Assembly: GCF_004801285.1 (NCBI RefSeq) | Contig: NZ_SSNY01000002.1 | Location: 372,001 to 436,000, forward strand | DNA from: Ollibium composti | GTDB taxonomy: Bacteria; Pseudomonadota; Alphaproteobacteria; Rhizobiales; Rhizobiaceae | Direction: 5' to 3' | Length of the DNA stretch: 64,000 bases | In this document: positions 34,680-46,899 of the stretch, one piece after another | Numbering within the stretch: position 1 is the first letter of the stretch | How the letters are laid out: each line of letters begins with the position of its first letter | The notes under the pieces: generated by a model | The model's input: only the letters and a program-made list of their open reading frames with translations | Databases searched by the model: none | Told to the model about the DNA's origin: nothing | Position numbers and translations under genes: made by a program

Positions 34680-36998
34680 ATGGGCAAAACGAAGACCGAG
34701 AACATCCCGGCGGATGTCTATATCCAGTTTGTGAGGTCGTTGTTCGACAACGCCCACATGATTCTCATCGGCGCTGTGTGCTACTGGATCCTCGGATTCA
34801 TGATGTACATGCGCACGGACAATCCGGTGTTCATCGCCTTTTCGTTCCTGCTGCTGTTCGTCAATATTTTCCGGTACTTGGGCATTCGCAGCTTTCACAA
34901 GGCGGGGGGAACCATCGCCGATGTGGAAGAGGCGCGGCGGTGGGAGCGCCACTATATCTTCAGGGGCAGCCTGCAGGGCCTGGGCCTGGGCGCGCTATGC
35001 TTCGTTTCGATCTACATCTATCCCGACCCTTACGCCGAACTGGCGGCGATGTCGCTGACGCTCGGGAGCCTGGTCACGGTCGTCGGCCGCAACTATGGCT
35101 CCACGCGCATGGTCGTTTTTCTGTCCATGGCGGTCATCGGGCCCGCGTCCCTTGCATTGCTGCTGCGCCTGGACCTGCCGTCGGTCGCGCTCGGCCTGAT
35201 GATCTTCCCGATGACGTTCATCATCATCGGCAGCGCCGATCACGTCCGCGACGTGCTGTTCTCGGCCGTCATCGGCCACAAGGAGGCGAGGAAGCTGGCG
35301 CTGCGGTTCGACCGGGCGCTCAACACCATGTCGCATGGCCTCATCATGCTGGGACCGGAAGGCAAGGTCGTGGTGGCCAATGCCGAGGCCGCGCATCTGG
35401 TGTCGCTGGAAACGCCCGACGCGCTGCTCGGCCGCTCCATCCATTCGCTGCTGCTGCGCGGCGTCGCCGGCGGCATGCTGGCGCCGAAGGATTGCCGCTA
35501 CATCGAGGCGCAGCTTACCCGCGCCTTGCGCGAGGGGCGTGACCGCAAGGTGCTGGTGCCCTTCTCCAACGGCCAGCACTACGAGTTCTCCGCCCGCGAA
35601 GGCGACCAGGAGCTTGGCGTCATCACCTTCGAGGACGTCACGGCGCGCGTCGAGGCGGAGGAGAAGATCCGCACCATGGCGCGCTACGACAGCCTGACGG
35701 GGCTCGCCAACCGCGCCTATTTCCACGAACTGGTGGGCGAGGCGATGGCGGCCGGCGACCGCGAGCGGCTGTGCGGCGTCGCCATCATCGATCTCGACGA
35801 TTTCAAGAGCGTCAACGACACGCTCGGCCATCCGGTGGGCGACGGGCTGATCTACGCGGTGGCCGAACGCCTCGCCGCCTTCGCGGCCGAAGGCATCCGC
35901 ATCAGCCGTTTCGGCGGCGACGAGTTCATCCTGTTCTTCGACCGCGTCGAGGACGAAAGCCATCTGGCCGCGCTGCTCGACCGGGTCTTCGCCGGCCTGC
36001 AGGGCGAGGTCGACGTCGCTGGCCATGCGTTGCGCATCCAGGCCAGCGGCGGCGCCGTCATTTCGCGCGTCGCCGGCACCGACGTGGACGAGATGATCGT
36101 CAAGGCCGATCTCGCCCTCTACAAGGCCAAGGAACTGGGCAAGAACGGCTGGCGGCTGTTCGAGGCCGCCATGGACGCCGCCTTCCGCAACAAGCAGCTG
36201 ATGAAGGCCGACCTGCGCGCCGCCGTCGACGCCAAGGCGCTGCGTGTCGTCTACCAGCCGATCGTGGCGCTCGACACCATGCGCATCGCCAGCTGCGAGG
36301 CGCTCTGCCGCTGGGATCATCCCGATCTCGGCCCGGTCTCGCCGGCCGTCTTCATCCCGCTGGCCGAGGAGATGGGCATCATCGCCGACATCAGCACCTT
36401 CGTGCTGGAAGCGGCCTGCACCGAATGCGCGAAATGGCCGAGCCACACCAGCGTTTCGGTCAACCTGTCGGCCAATGATTTCCGCAGCCGTTCCGTCGTG
36501 CAGAAGGTGCGCGACGTCCTGGCCGCGTCCGGCCTGGAGCCGCGCCGCCTGGAGATCGAAGTGACCGAGACGGCGCTGCTCGACGACAAGTCGGCGACGC
36601 GCGAACTGCTGGAGGAAATCCGCGCGCTCGGCGTGCGCATCGCCCTCGACGATTTCGGCACCGGCTATTCGAGCCTCAGCTACTTGCACAAGCTGCCGCT
36701 CGACAAGATCAAGATCGATCGTTCCTTCCTCATCGACGTGACCAGGAACGCCCGCTCGCTGGAACTGTTGAAGGGTATCGTCAATCTGTCGCGCCCGCTC
36801 GGCCTGTCGGTCACGGTCGAGGGCGTCGAGACGTTCGAGCAGCTCAAGATCCTTGCCCGCCAGGTCGAGCCGGACCTCGTCCAGGGCTTCCTGTTCGGCG
36901 CAGCGCTCAGCGCTTCCGGCATCGAGACGATGTCGAGCATGACGTGGCCGTTCCAGAGCCAGATCAAGGCGCTCGGCGCCGCCACCGCCCGATCCTGA
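34680..36998 (+). CDS. Membrane-bound GGDEF-EAL cyclic-di-GMP protein
   Basis: A 772-residue protein: about six transmembrane helices (residues 25-190), a PAS-like region (~205-320), a GGDEF domain with an intact RFGGDEF at 410-416, and an EAL domain starting with CEALCRWDHPDLG (EAL at 540-542) and retaining EVTETALL, DDFGTGYSSLSYL and KIDRSF. Both catalytic halves look intact, so it could make and break cyclic-di-GMP. An inhibitory RxxD I-site is not obvious. The start at 34680 has no strong ribosome site. Upstream 34540-34679 holds a small hairpin (TTCCGTG/CACGGAA) and no gene. Confidence 0.92.
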   Translation: MGKTKTENIPADVYIQFVRSLFDNAHMILIGAVCYWILGFMMYMRTDNPVFIAFSFLLLFVNIFRYLGIRSFHKAGGTIADVEEARRWERHYIFRGSLQGLGLGALCFVSIYIYPDPYAELAAMSLTLGSLVTVVGRNYGSTRMVVFLSMAVIGPASLALLLRLDLPSVALGLMIFPMTFIIIGSADHVRDVLFSAVIGHKEARKLALRFDRALNTMSHGLIMLGPEGKVVVANAEAAHLVSLETPDALLGRSIHSLLLRGVAGGMLAPKDCRYIEAQLTRALREGRDRKVLVPFSNGQHYEFSAREGDQELGVITFEDVTARVEAEEKIRTMARYDSLTGLANRAYFHELVGEAMAAGDRERLCGVAIIDLDDFKSVNDTLGHPVGDGLIYAVAERLAAFAAEGIRISRFGGDEFILFFDRVEDESHLAALLDRVFAGLQGEVDVAGHALRIQASGGAVISRVAGTDVDEMIVKADLALYKAKELGKNGWRLFEAAMDAAFRNKQLMKADLRAAVDAKALRVVYQPIVALDTMRIASCEALCRWDHPDLGPVSPAVFIPLAEEMGIIADISTFVLEAACTECAKWPSHTSVSVNLSANDFRSRSVVQKVRDVLAASGLEPRRLEIEVTETALLDDKSATRELLEEIRALGVRIALDDFGTGYSSLSYLHKLPLDKIKIDRSFLIDVTRNARSLELLKGIVNLSRPLGLSVTVEGVETFEQLKILARQVEPDLVQGFLFGAALSASGIETMSSMTWPFQSQIKALGAATARS

Positions 36999-37148
36999 AA
37001 CCTTTTCCCGCGGTCTCGCGCGCCGCCGCCCGCATGCGGCTCCGCCATTAAGGTTAATAAGCGGTAAATGAACTCCATCGCAGTTTCAGCTTGTGTCGCG
37101 TTGCAACTCGGGTAGCCTCATTTGCGGGCGGACTACGAGGGCAAGTAA

Positions 37149-37910
37149 ATGGACGGTATCGGTAAAGGCGTTGCGCCGGAGGCCGGCGCGCATGCGGGTT
37201 CGGCATTGAACCGCTCGATCATGCAGCTTCTGGAGCATGTCGAATACAGGCTCGTTACCGGCGGCGAAGATCTGGAGGAAATCTATCGTCTTCGCTACCA
37301 GTCCTATCTGCGGGCCGGGATAGCCACTCCCAACGACAGCGGCTTGTTTGAGGACCGCTGGGACAATCTTCCCAATTCTTACCGTTTCGGCGTCTATTGT
37401 TATGAGCGGTTGGTCAGCACGCTGCGCCTTCACTACATCTCCCGCGAACATCCCTATTCGCCGTCCATGGACGGCTATCCGGAAATCTTGAAGCACAGGG
37501 TCGAGCGCGGCGAGACCTTCATTGAGGGGACCCGCTTCGCCACCGACCCCGACAGCGCGCCGGCTCCCGGCATGTTGCCGTTCCTGACGCTCAGGCTGGG
37601 CATGGTCGCGTCCTGCTACTTCGGCCAGACGTCGGTGCTGATACCGGTCAAGATCGAGCACGCGGCTTATTACGCGCGCATCTTCAACGCCAGGCAGATC
37701 GCCGAAGGCAAGGCGTTCCCCGGCGTGCTCGTCCAGGGCGCCCTGTTCGAGATCCCGTGCGGCGAGAACCTGCGACTGACGCTGGAAAGGTTCCCCTTCT
37801 TCAAGTCGACGCCGACGGAACAGCGGCTGATGTTCTCCAACCCGGCGATCAATCCGCTGACGCCTCAGACGATCGTGCCGACAGCCAAATATCTGCGCGA
37901 AGCGGCCTGA
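37149..37910 (+). CDS. FeeM-like N-acyl amino acid synthase / GNAT acyltransferase
   Basis: A 253-residue protein of the N-acyl amino acid synthase (FeeM) group, related in fold to LuxI-type acyltransferases. Motifs seen: YRLVTGGEDLEEIYRLRYQS (N-terminal GNAT-like start), FGVYCYERLVSTLRLHYI and EGTRFATDP, in the position where family members have a conserved Arg-rich ExTRF-type motif. No signal peptide or membrane helix. It follows the GGDEF-EAL gene by 150 bases on the same strand. It could make a long-chain N-acyl amino acid signal or a membrane aminolipid; the product is unknown. Confidence 0.75.
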   Translation: MDGIGKGVAPEAGAHAGSALNRSIMQLLEHVEYRLVTGGEDLEEIYRLRYQSYLRAGIATPNDSGLFEDRWDNLPNSYRFGVYCYERLVSTLRLHYISREHPYSPSMDGYPEILKHRVERGETFIEGTRFATDPDSAPAPGMLPFLTLRLGMVASCYFGQTSVLIPVKIEHAAYYARIFNARQIAEGKAFPGVLVQGALFEIPCGENLRLTLERFPFFKSTPTEQRLMFSNPAINPLTPQTIVPTAKYLREAA

Positions 37911-38002
37911 CCGCATCGTTACGCATGGAGCTTTTCGCCCGCGGCGCCGTTTAGGGTGCGGCGGGCGCATCGCCGTGCCCGCGGCACTGGAAGGATTCTG
38001 CC

Positions 38003-38152
38003 ATGACCATATCGACGATTGCCCTGACGCCGCTGATCTCGCTGGTGGCGGGCGTGCTCATTCTCGTCATGCCGCGTCTGTTGAACTACATCGTGGCCAT
38101 CTACCTCATCGTCGCAGGCCTGCTCGGCCTGTTCCCGCATCTGGCCGGATAG
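38003..38152 (+). CDS. DUF3096 small membrane protein
   Basis: A 49-residue protein with two hydrophobic helices: LISLVAGVLILVMPRLLNYI and AIYLIVAGLLGLFPHLAG. The pattern is that of DUF3096, a very small conserved membrane protein of alpha- and other proteobacteria. GGAAGGA lies at good distance before the ATG. Function unknown. Confidence 0.85.
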   Translation: MTISTIALTPLISLVAGVLILVMPRLLNYIVAIYLIVAGLLGLFPHLAG

Positions 38153-38308
38153 CGATCGGCCGCCGCGGCGCGGGCGCTTGCGATCTTCCTCGTCCGTGCT
38201 TTCAAGTTTTCCTTGATTGACTTGCACGGCACTGCGTCAACAGTACCATTGCCCTCGGCTTGGCTTTTCGCTATCAGCGCAGAAAGCTGTTTTAGGAGGG
38301 GTATTTCC

Positions 38309-38536
38309 ATGGCAGATCATACGCCGGCCGGCCCGGTCGAACTTGGCGCCGATATGGACTATGCCGAGCACGACCGCACCTATCATGGTTTCCTGGCGCT
38401 GGCCAAATACGGCGCGCTCTCCTGCGCGGCCATTTTGATCGCCATGGCGTTCGGCTTCTTCACCGCCGCCGGTTTCTTCTCGTCGCTGATCCTGTTCGTC
38501 ATCATCTGCGCGGTCGGCGGCTACCTCCTGCGCTAG
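38309..38536 (+). CDS. aa3-type cytochrome c oxidase subunit IV
   Basis: A 75-residue protein with a hydrophilic N-terminus (ADMDYAEHDRTYHGFLALAK) and two packed hydrophobic segments (SCAAILIAMAFGFFTAAGFF, LILFVIICAVGGYLL). The YAEHDRTYHGF block is the signature of the tiny alphaproteobacterial oxidase subunit IV, which sits beside the catalytic subunits. ATG 38309 follows AGGAGGGG. It lies directly upstream of the transhydrogenase operon, a common arrangement in Rhizobiales. Confidence 0.9.
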   Translation: MADHTPAGPVELGADMDYAEHDRTYHGFLALAKYGALSCAAILIAMAFGFFTAAGFFSSLILFVIICAVGGYLLR

Positions 38537-38623
38537 GCCTTCGCCGGTCCTGTCTTCCGGATGCCGTCGCCTTGGCGGGCGGCACCGTGCCGAAATTGAA
38601 GTTCCAGCCGAAAGGATTGCGCG

Positions 38624-39892
38624 GTGGGACAGACGGTTTTCATTCCTCGTGAGGTTGACCCAACGGAAGGCCGCGTCGCGGCTTCGCCGGATACGGTGAA
38701 ACGACTGGCCGCCCTCGGCTTCGACGTGATCGTCGAGGCCGGCGCCGGCACTGCTTCGCGCATTCCCGACGAGGAGTTCGCCAAGGCGGGCGCTTCGATC
38801 GGCAAGGCTGCCGACGCCGGCAAGGCCGACGTGGTGCTCAAGGTGCGCCGCCCGACCGACGCAGAGCTGAAGGGCTATAAGAAGGGTGCCGCGGTGCTGG
38901 CCACCATGGACCTCTACGGCAACGACGCCGCTGTCGCCGCCATGGCCAAGGCCGGCATCACGGCGTTTGCCATGGAGTTCATGCCCCGTATCACCCGCGC
39001 GCAGGTGATGGACGTGCTGTCTTCGCAGGCCAACCTCGCCGGCTATCAGGCGGTGATCGACGCCGCCGCCGAATACGACCGCGCGCTGCCGATGATGATG
39101 ACGGCGGCGGGCACGGTTCCTGCGGCGAAAACCTTCATCATGGGCGTCGGCGTTGCCGGGCTTCAAGCGATTGCTACGGCGCGCCGCCTCGGCGCTGTCG
39201 TCACCGCGACCGACGTGCGTCCGGCGGTGAAGGAGCAGGTTCAGTCGCTCGGCGCCAAGTTCCTCGCAGTCGAGGACGAGGAGTTCAAGGCGGCCGAGAC
39301 GGCGGGCGGCTACGCCAAGGAAATGTCCAAGGAATACCAGGCCAAGCAGGCTGCGCTGACGGCCGACCACATCGCCAAGCAGGATATCGTCATCACCACG
39401 GCGCTGATCCCCGGCCGTCCGGCGCCGAAGCTGGTGTCGGCCGCCATGGTCGCCTCGATGAAGCCGGGCTCGGTGATCGTCGACCTCGCCGTCGAGCGCG
39501 GCGGCAACGTGGAAGGCGCGGTCGCCGGCAAGGTCGTCACCACCGCCAACGGCGTCAAGATCGTCGGCCATCTGAACGTTCCGGGCCGCATCGCCGCGTC
39601 TGCCTCGCTGCTCTACGCCAAGAACCTGTTCGCCTTCCTGGAGACGATGATCGACAAGGCCTCGAAAAGCCTCGCCATCAACCGCGACGACGAACTGGTC
39701 AAGGCGACCATGCTGACCGACGCTGGCCGGGTCGTGCATCCGAACTTCGCCAAGGCGGCCGAATCCTATCAGGAGCCGGCGGCCGTTCCGGCCAGGACCA
39801 TGGTGGCCGACGCCTCCGCCAAGCCGAAGAAAGCCGCGGCGAAAAAGCCGGCGGCGGCGAAAAAGTCTTCAACCGGTAAGGGGACCGCGTGA
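38624..39892 (+). CDS. pntAA: NAD(P) transhydrogenase alpha subunit, NAD-binding part
   Basis: A 422-residue domain I protein of the proton-pumping transhydrogenase: [17 protein letters not shown] at the N-terminus, [20 protein letters not shown] as the NAD-binding loop, and [13 protein letters not shown]. It ends with a Lys/Ala-rich tail (~27 residues), longer than usual. It begins with GTG at 38624, after AAAGGA. The stop overlaps the pntAB start by one base (TGATG), so the three subunits are co-translated. The enzyme uses the proton gradient to make NADPH. Confidence 0.95.
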   Translation: MGQTVFIPREVDPTEGRVAASPDTVKRLAALGFDVIVEAGAGTASRIPDEEFAKAGASIGKAADAGKADVVLKVRRPTDAELKGYKKGAAVLATMDLYGNDAAVAAMAKAGITAFAMEFMPRITRAQVMDVLSSQANLAGYQAVIDAAAEYDRALPMMMTAAGTVPAAKTFIMGVGVAGLQAIATARRLGAVVTATDVRPAVKEQVQSLGAKFLAVEDEEFKAAETAGGYAKEMSKEYQAKQAALTADHIAKQDIVITTALIPGRPAPKLVSAAMVASMKPGSVIVDLAVERGGNVEGAVAGKVVTTANGVKIVGHLNVPGRIAASASLLYAKNLFAFLETMIDKASKSLAINRDDELVKATMLTDAGRVVHPNFAKAAESYQEPAAVPARTMVADASAKPKKAAAKKPAAAKKSSTGKGTA

Positions 39893-40317
39893 TGGACGAA
39901 CTGCAGAAAGCCCTCGACCAGCTCGACCAGGCAGGCGCCGCGGTGCGGCTCGCCGTGCAGGACCTCGCCAATGCGCCGGGAGGTGCTGCGGACGCAGCCG
40001 GTGCCGCCGCGCACACGCTGTCGGGCGGCGCCATCGATCCCTTCGTCTTCCGCTTCGCCATCTTCGTGCTGGCGATCTTTGTCGGCTACTACGTGGTGTG
40101 GTCGGTGACGCCGGCCCTGCACACGCCGCTGATGGCCGTCACCAACGCCATCTCTTCGGTCATCGTGGTGGGCGCGCTGCTCGCCGTCGGCGCCTCGGCG
40201 GCGGGGGCTGCGACCGGCTTCGGCTTCGTCGCGCTGTGCCTCGTCTCGGTCAACATCTTCGGCGGCTTCCTGGTCACCCAGCGCATGCTCGCAATGTACA
40301 AGAAGAAGGAAAAGTGA
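39892..40317 (+). CDS. pntAB: NAD(P) transhydrogenase alpha subunit, membrane part
   Basis: A 141-residue membrane subunit. After a soluble N-terminal stretch of ~55 residues come hydrophobic helices ([52 protein letters not shown]) and the [13 protein letters not shown] end typical of PntAB. ATG 39892 is chosen over a GTG one codon before it. It sits between pntAA and pntB in the normal order. Confidence 0.95.
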   Translation: MDELQKALDQLDQAGAAVRLAVQDLANAPGGAADAAGAAAHTLSGGAIDPFVFRFAIFVLAIFVGYYVVWSVTPALHTPLMAVTNAISSVIVVGALLAVGASAAGAATGFGFVALCLVSVNIFGGFLVTQRMLAMYKKKEK

Positions 40318-40318
40318 C

Positions 40319-41719
40319 GTGAACGTCAATCTCGCTTCCTTCCTCTATCTCGTCTCCGGCATCCTGTTCATCCTGGCGCTGCGCGGCCTGTCGCATCCCA
40401 CGACCAGCCGCCAGGGCAACCTGTACGGCATGATCGGCATGGCGATCGCCATCCTCACCACGCTGGCTTTGGCGCTGCCTTCGGCCGGTGGGTTCGGCCT
40501 GATCGTGCTGGGGCTCGCCATCGGCGGCGGCGTCGGCGCCTTCATCGCCCGCCGCATCGCCATGACGGCCATGCCGCAGCTGATCGCCGCCTTCCACAGC
40601 CTCGTCGGCCTCGCCGCCGTCATGGTGGCGGCCGGCGCCATCTATGCGCCGGAAAGCTTCGGCATCGGCGAAGCGGGCGCCATCCACGCGCAGGCGCTGG
40701 TGGAAATGTCGCTCGGCGTCGCCATCGGCGCCATCACCTTCACCGGCTCGGTCATCGCCTTCCTGAAGCTGGACGGGCGCATGTCGGGCAAGCCGATCAT
40801 GCTGCCGGCGCGCCACCTCATCAACCTCGCGCTGGGTGCCGCGCTCGTCGTGCTCATCGTGCTTCTGGTCGGCACCGAATCGAAGTTCATCTTCTGGCTG
40901 ATCGTCGCCGCCTCGCTGGTGCTCGGCGTGCTGCTCATCGTGCCGATCGGCGGCGCCGACATGCCCGTCGTCATCTCGATGCTGAACTCCTATTCCGGCT
41001 GGGCGGCTGCCGCACTCGGCTTCACGCTGGGCAACCTCGCCCTCATCATCACCGGTGCGCTGGTCGGCTCCTCGGGCGCGATCCTGTCCTACATCATGTG
41101 CAAGGGCATGAACCGCTCCTTCATCTCCGTCATCCTCGGCGGCTTCGGCGGCGAGACGGCGAGTGCCGGCGCCGACGACGGCATCGAGCGCACCGTCAAG
41201 CAGGGCTCGGCCGACGACGCCGCCTACCTGATGATGAACGCGCAGAAGGTCATCATCGTGCCCGGCTACGGCATGGCCGTCGCCCAGGCGCAGCACGCCC
41301 TTCGCGAGATGGCCGACAAGCTGAAGGCCAACGGCGTCGAGGTGAAATACGCCATCCATCCGGTCGCCGGCCGCATGCCCGGCCACATGAACGTGCTGCT
41401 GGCGGAGGCCAACGTGCCTTACGACGAGGTGTTCGAACTGGAGGACATCAACTCCGAATTCGCGCAGGCCGACGTCGCCTACGTCATCGGCGCCAACGAC
41501 GTCACCAACCCCTCGGCGCGCGACGACAAGTCCTCGCCGATCTACGGCATGCCGATCCTCGAAGTCGACAAGGCGCGCACCTGCCTGTTCGTCAAGCGCT
41601 CGCTCGGCTCCGGCTACGCCGGCATCGACAACACGCTGTTCTACAAGGACGGCACCATGATGCTGCTCGGCGACGCCAAGAAGATGACCGAGGAGATCGT
41701 CAAGGCGATGGACCACTGA
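40319..41719 (+). CDS. pntB: NAD(P) transhydrogenase beta subunit
   Basis: A 466-residue beta subunit: about nine membrane helices in residues 1-265 (GNLYGMIGMAIAILTTLAL, FHSLVGLAAVMVAAGAI, NSYSGWAAAALGFTLGN) then the NADP-binding domain III (VIIVPGYGMAVAQAQHAL, HPVAGRMPGHMNVLLAEA, IGANDVTNPSARDDKSSP, VDKARTCLFVKRSLGSGYAG). It starts with GTG one base after the pntAB stop. The operon ends at the hairpin at 41746-41770. Confidence 0.96.
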   Translation: MNVNLASFLYLVSGILFILALRGLSHPTTSRQGNLYGMIGMAIAILTTLALALPSAGGFGLIVLGLAIGGGVGAFIARRIAMTAMPQLIAAFHSLVGLAAVMVAAGAIYAPESFGIGEAGAIHAQALVEMSLGVAIGAITFTGSVIAFLKLDGRMSGKPIMLPARHLINLALGAALVVLIVLLVGTESKFIFWLIVAASLVLGVLLIVPIGGADMPVVISMLNSYSGWAAAALGFTLGNLALIITGALVGSSGAILSYIMCKGMNRSFISVILGGFGGETASAGADDGIERTVKQGSADDAAYLMMNAQKVIIVPGYGMAVAQAQHALREMADKLKANGVEVKYAIHPVAGRMPGHMNVLLAEANVPYDEVFELEDINSEFAQADVAYVIGANDVTNPSARDDKSSPIYGMPILEVDKARTCLFVKRSLGSGYAGIDNTLFYKDGTMMLLGDAKKMTEEIVKAMDH

Positions 41720-41745
41720 GCGGTCCCTCTCGCCGTTCGGAATGG

Positions 41746-41770
41746 AAAAGCCCGGCTCTGCCGGGCTTTT
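41746..41770 (+). terminator. Rho-independent terminator of the pnt operon
   Basis: Stem AAAAGCCCGGC with GCCGGGCTTTT and loop TCT, followed by a T. It may also serve the convergent short gene at 41781-41858. Confidence 0.9.
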
Positions 41771-41780
41771 TACTGTCCGG

Positions 41781-41858
41781 TCAGCGCCAGAACAGCAGGA
41801 TCAGGATGATGATCGGAATGGGAATGCCGAGCAGCCACAGAAGGATACCACGACCCAT
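41781..41858 (-). CDS. 25-residue single-helix membrane peptide
   Basis: The frame starts at 41858 with MGRGILLWLLGIPIPIIILI and ends LLFWR. A GGAGG site lies four to five bases before the ATG, better than many neighbours. It is one hydrophobic helix with a positive end and a Pro-Ile-Pro kink. I recall very similar unannotated peptides in many alphaproteobacteria, from memory only. The longer frame to 41981 adds a non-hydrophobic, unlike stretch. It lies between gyrB and the pnt terminator. Confidence 0.6.
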   Translation of the reverse strand: MGRGILLWLLGIPIPIIILILLFWR

Positions 41859-41985
41859 AAAAGCCTCCGTTTGAGCATTGTTCCTGTCGGACAATGCCCG
41901 CGCGAGGCTTCGGTTCCACCCGGTCCCGCCCGCCGGCAGGCGGAACCCGGCGGTCTGGCCGGACGGCACGCGGAAAAACATCCCC

Positions 41986-44547
<2,562 letters not shown>

Positions 44548-44661
44548 TTATGGCCTGTTTTTAAAGGTTTAACGGCTGTTTCCCGGCTTTTCCAAAGCCT
44601 GTTGGTCAGGCTTCGGCGCAGCGTCTCGTTCAGCGGACGAAATCGGCGGCGAAAGGGCCGG

Positions 44662-45234
44662 CTAAGCGGCCTGCCGCATCGGCTTCAGCGCCTCGCTCCA
44701 GCGGTAAAGCTCGTCCAGCATCGTCGTCGCACTGGCGGCCACCTGCTCGCTCGGGGCGAAATTGCCCTGTTTGTCGAGATGCGCGGCATAGGTCGGCAAC
44801 GCCACCGCCTCGGGGATCGGCATGACCTTGACCGTGGCGAGCAGCGGCTTCAGCGCCTGCACGGCGCGCATGCCGCCCGAAACCCCGCCATAGCTCAGGA
44901 AGCCGGCCGGCTTGTAGTTCCATTCGCGCGCCAGGTAGTCCACCGCGTTCACGATCGCCGGCGGCGCGAAGTAGTTGTATTCGGGCGTGACGAAGACGAA
45001 GGCGTCTGCGCCCTCCACCATCCTCGCCCACGACTTGGTGTGCGTCTTCTCGTATTTGCCGAGGCGCGGGTGGTGCGGCTCGTCGAGCAGCGGCAGGTCG
45101 AAGGCGGCTAGGTCGGCCATCACCGGCTCGAACTTCCCGTGCTCGCGCGCGAAGGCTTCCAGCCATTCGGCGAAGACCGGTCCGACGCGGCCCGGGCGGG
45201 TGGAGCCGACGACGACGGCGAGACGATGCTTCAA
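44662..45234 (-). CDS. NADPH-dependent FMN reductase family flavoprotein
   Basis: A 190-residue flavodoxin-fold reductase: FMN-binding loop VVVGSTRPGRVGPVFAEW, and VFVTPEYNYFAPPAIVNAVDYL with GFLSYGGVSGGMRAVQ, the family's second FMN site. It would reduce quinones, azo compounds or free FMN. I place the start at TTG 45234, which has AGGAG seven bases upstream and leaves the usual short N-terminus; ATG 45258 is the alternative. Divergent from the P450 gene. Confidence 0.88.
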   Translation of the reverse strand: MKHRLAVVVGSTRPGRVGPVFAEWLEAFAREHGKFEPVMADLAAFDLPLLDEPHHPRLGKYEKTHTKSWARMVEGADAFVFVTPEYNYFAPPAIVNAVDYLAREWNYKPAGFLSYGGVSGGMRAVQALKPLLATVKVMPIPEAVALPTYAAHLDKQGNFAPSEQVAASATTMLDELYRWSEALKPMRQAA

Positions 45235-45438
45235 GGTGGTTCTCCTGATGGTTTCCATGAGAGCATTTTGCAGCCAGACGGGATCGTCCGGCGTCGCACA
45301 AATGCGGTTAAACAAAGAGGCGACTGTCAGCTATGACAGGCAGCCGCGCCGGGCAAGGCGAATTGTCGGATAAAAGCGCCCGCAGGCTATGAACAGTCCG
45401 TTCTGCGGCGGGCGACGGTCGCTCCCGCCGGCCACCTC

Positions 45439-45468
45439 GTCACATGGACGCCCGGTCACATGGACGCC
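45439..45468. repeat. 14-base direct repeat upstream of the P450 gene
   Basis: GTCACATGGACGCC occurs at 45439-45452 and 45455-45468, spaced by two bases (start to start 16). It lies in the 273-base divergent region 45235-45507, 40-69 bases before the P450 start, and could be a regulator site. Confidence 0.5.
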
Positions 45469-45507
45469 TGCTTTCGTCGCCATTACAGTGGGCAAACGGA
45501 GCATGCC

Positions 45508-46899
45508 ATGGACACCAAGCCGGCCCCTTTCGTTCCGCCCGCGCCGCGGCCGCGCACCTCGCCGCCCTCGACGCTGGAGATGATCCGCATCGTCTATCGC
45601 AACCCGCTCGAACTGTGGGGCGAGCCTTCCTACAACGAACCGTGGATTTCCGTGACCGGCGTCGGCGGTCCGCTGGTCATCGCCAACGACCCGGAACTGA
45701 TCCGCCACGTGCTGGTCGACAATGCGAAGAACTACAGGATGGCGACGGTGCGCCAGAAGATCCTGCGCCCCATCCTGCGCGACGGCCTGCTGACGGCGGA
45801 AGGCGAGGTGTGGAAGCGCTCGCGCAAGGCGATGGCGCCGGTCTTCACGCCGCGCAATATCTTCGGCTTCGCGCCGGCCATGCTGGAACGCACGCTGGCC
45901 TTCATCGAGCGTTACGAGGCGGGCGGCGTCTCCGACATCGCCCATGACATGACGATGCTGACCTACGAGATTCTCGCCGAGACGCTGTTCTCGGGCGAGA
46001 TCGCCGGCAGCAAGGACACGTTCGCGCAGGATATCGACCGGCTTCTGGAAACCATGGGCCGCGTCGATCCGCTCGACCTTCTGCGCGCGCCCGACTGGCT
46101 GCCGCGCCTCACCCGCATCCGCGGCCGCAAGGTCATGGCCTATTTCCGCGGTATCGTCAGCGACACCATGGCCCTGCGCGAGGAGAAGCTGAAGCGCGAC
46201 CCCGCCGGCGCGCCGCAGGATTTCCTCACCCTGCTGCTCAAGGCCGAAGGCCCCGGCGGCCTGACGCGTGACGAGATCGAGGACAACATCATCACCTTCA
46301 TCGGCGCCGGCCACGAGACGACGGCACGCGCGCTCGGCTGGACGCTTTATTGCCTTGCCGAGGCGCCGTGGGAGCGCGAGCCGATCGAGCGCGAGATCGA
46401 CGCTGTGCTGGCCGCCGAGCCGGACCCGACCAAATGGCTCGACCTGATGCCGCTCACCCGCGCCGCCTTTGACGAGGCGCTGCGCCTCTATCCGCCGGCG
46501 CCCTCGATCAACCGCGAGCCGATCGAGCCGGAAACCTTCCGGTCGAAATCGGGGCAGGAACTCTATATCCCGCCGAAGGCGGCGGTGCTGGTGATGCCAT
46601 GGGTGGTCCATCGCCACCGCAAGCTCTGGGCGGACCCCGAGGCCTTCATTCCCGCGCGCTTCCATCCCGGCAACAGGGAAAAGATCGATCGCTTCCAGTA
46701 CCTGCCCTTCGGTGCCGGGCCGCGCGTGTGCATCGGCGCCTCCTTCGCCATGCAGGAGGCCATCATCGCGCTGGCGGTGCTTTTGTCGCGCTTCCGCTTC
46801 GAGACGGTGGCCGGGACGAAGCCCTGGCCGGTGCAGAAGCTGACCACCCAGCCGCAAGGCGGCCTGCCGATGCGGATCACAAGGAGGACCGGACGATGA
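45508..46899 (+). CDS. Cytochrome P450
   Basis: A 463-residue P450. The oxygen-binding I-helix motif is GAGHETTARALGW, the ExxR pair is in FDEALRLYPPAP, and the heme loop is LPFGAGPRVCIGASFAMQE with the cysteine ligand. It has no fused reductase and no ferredoxin nearby, so it needs external electron partners. The substrate cannot be read out. ATG 45508 gives the family-like start MDTKPAPFVPP; the earlier in-frame start at 45460 lies in the direct-repeat region. Its stop overlaps the acylphosphatase start as ATGA. Confidence 0.94.
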   Translation: MDTKPAPFVPPAPRPRTSPPSTLEMIRIVYRNPLELWGEPSYNEPWISVTGVGGPLVIANDPELIRHVLVDNAKNYRMATVRQKILRPILRDGLLTAEGEVWKRSRKAMAPVFTPRNIFGFAPAMLERTLAFIERYEAGGVSDIAHDMTMLTYEILAETLFSGEIAGSKDTFAQDIDRLLETMGRVDPLDLLRAPDWLPRLTRIRGRKVMAYFRGIVSDTMALREEKLKRDPAGAPQDFLTLLLKAEGPGGLTRDEIEDNIITFIGAGHETTARALGWTLYCLAEAPWEREPIEREIDAVLAAEPDPTKWLDLMPLTRAAFDEALRLYPPAPSINREPIEPETFRSKSGQELYIPPKAAVLVMPWVVHRHRKLWADPEAFIPARFHPGNREKIDRFQYLPFGAGPRVCIGASFAMQEAIIALAVLLSRFRFETVAGTKPWPVQKLTTQPQGGLPMRITRRTGR

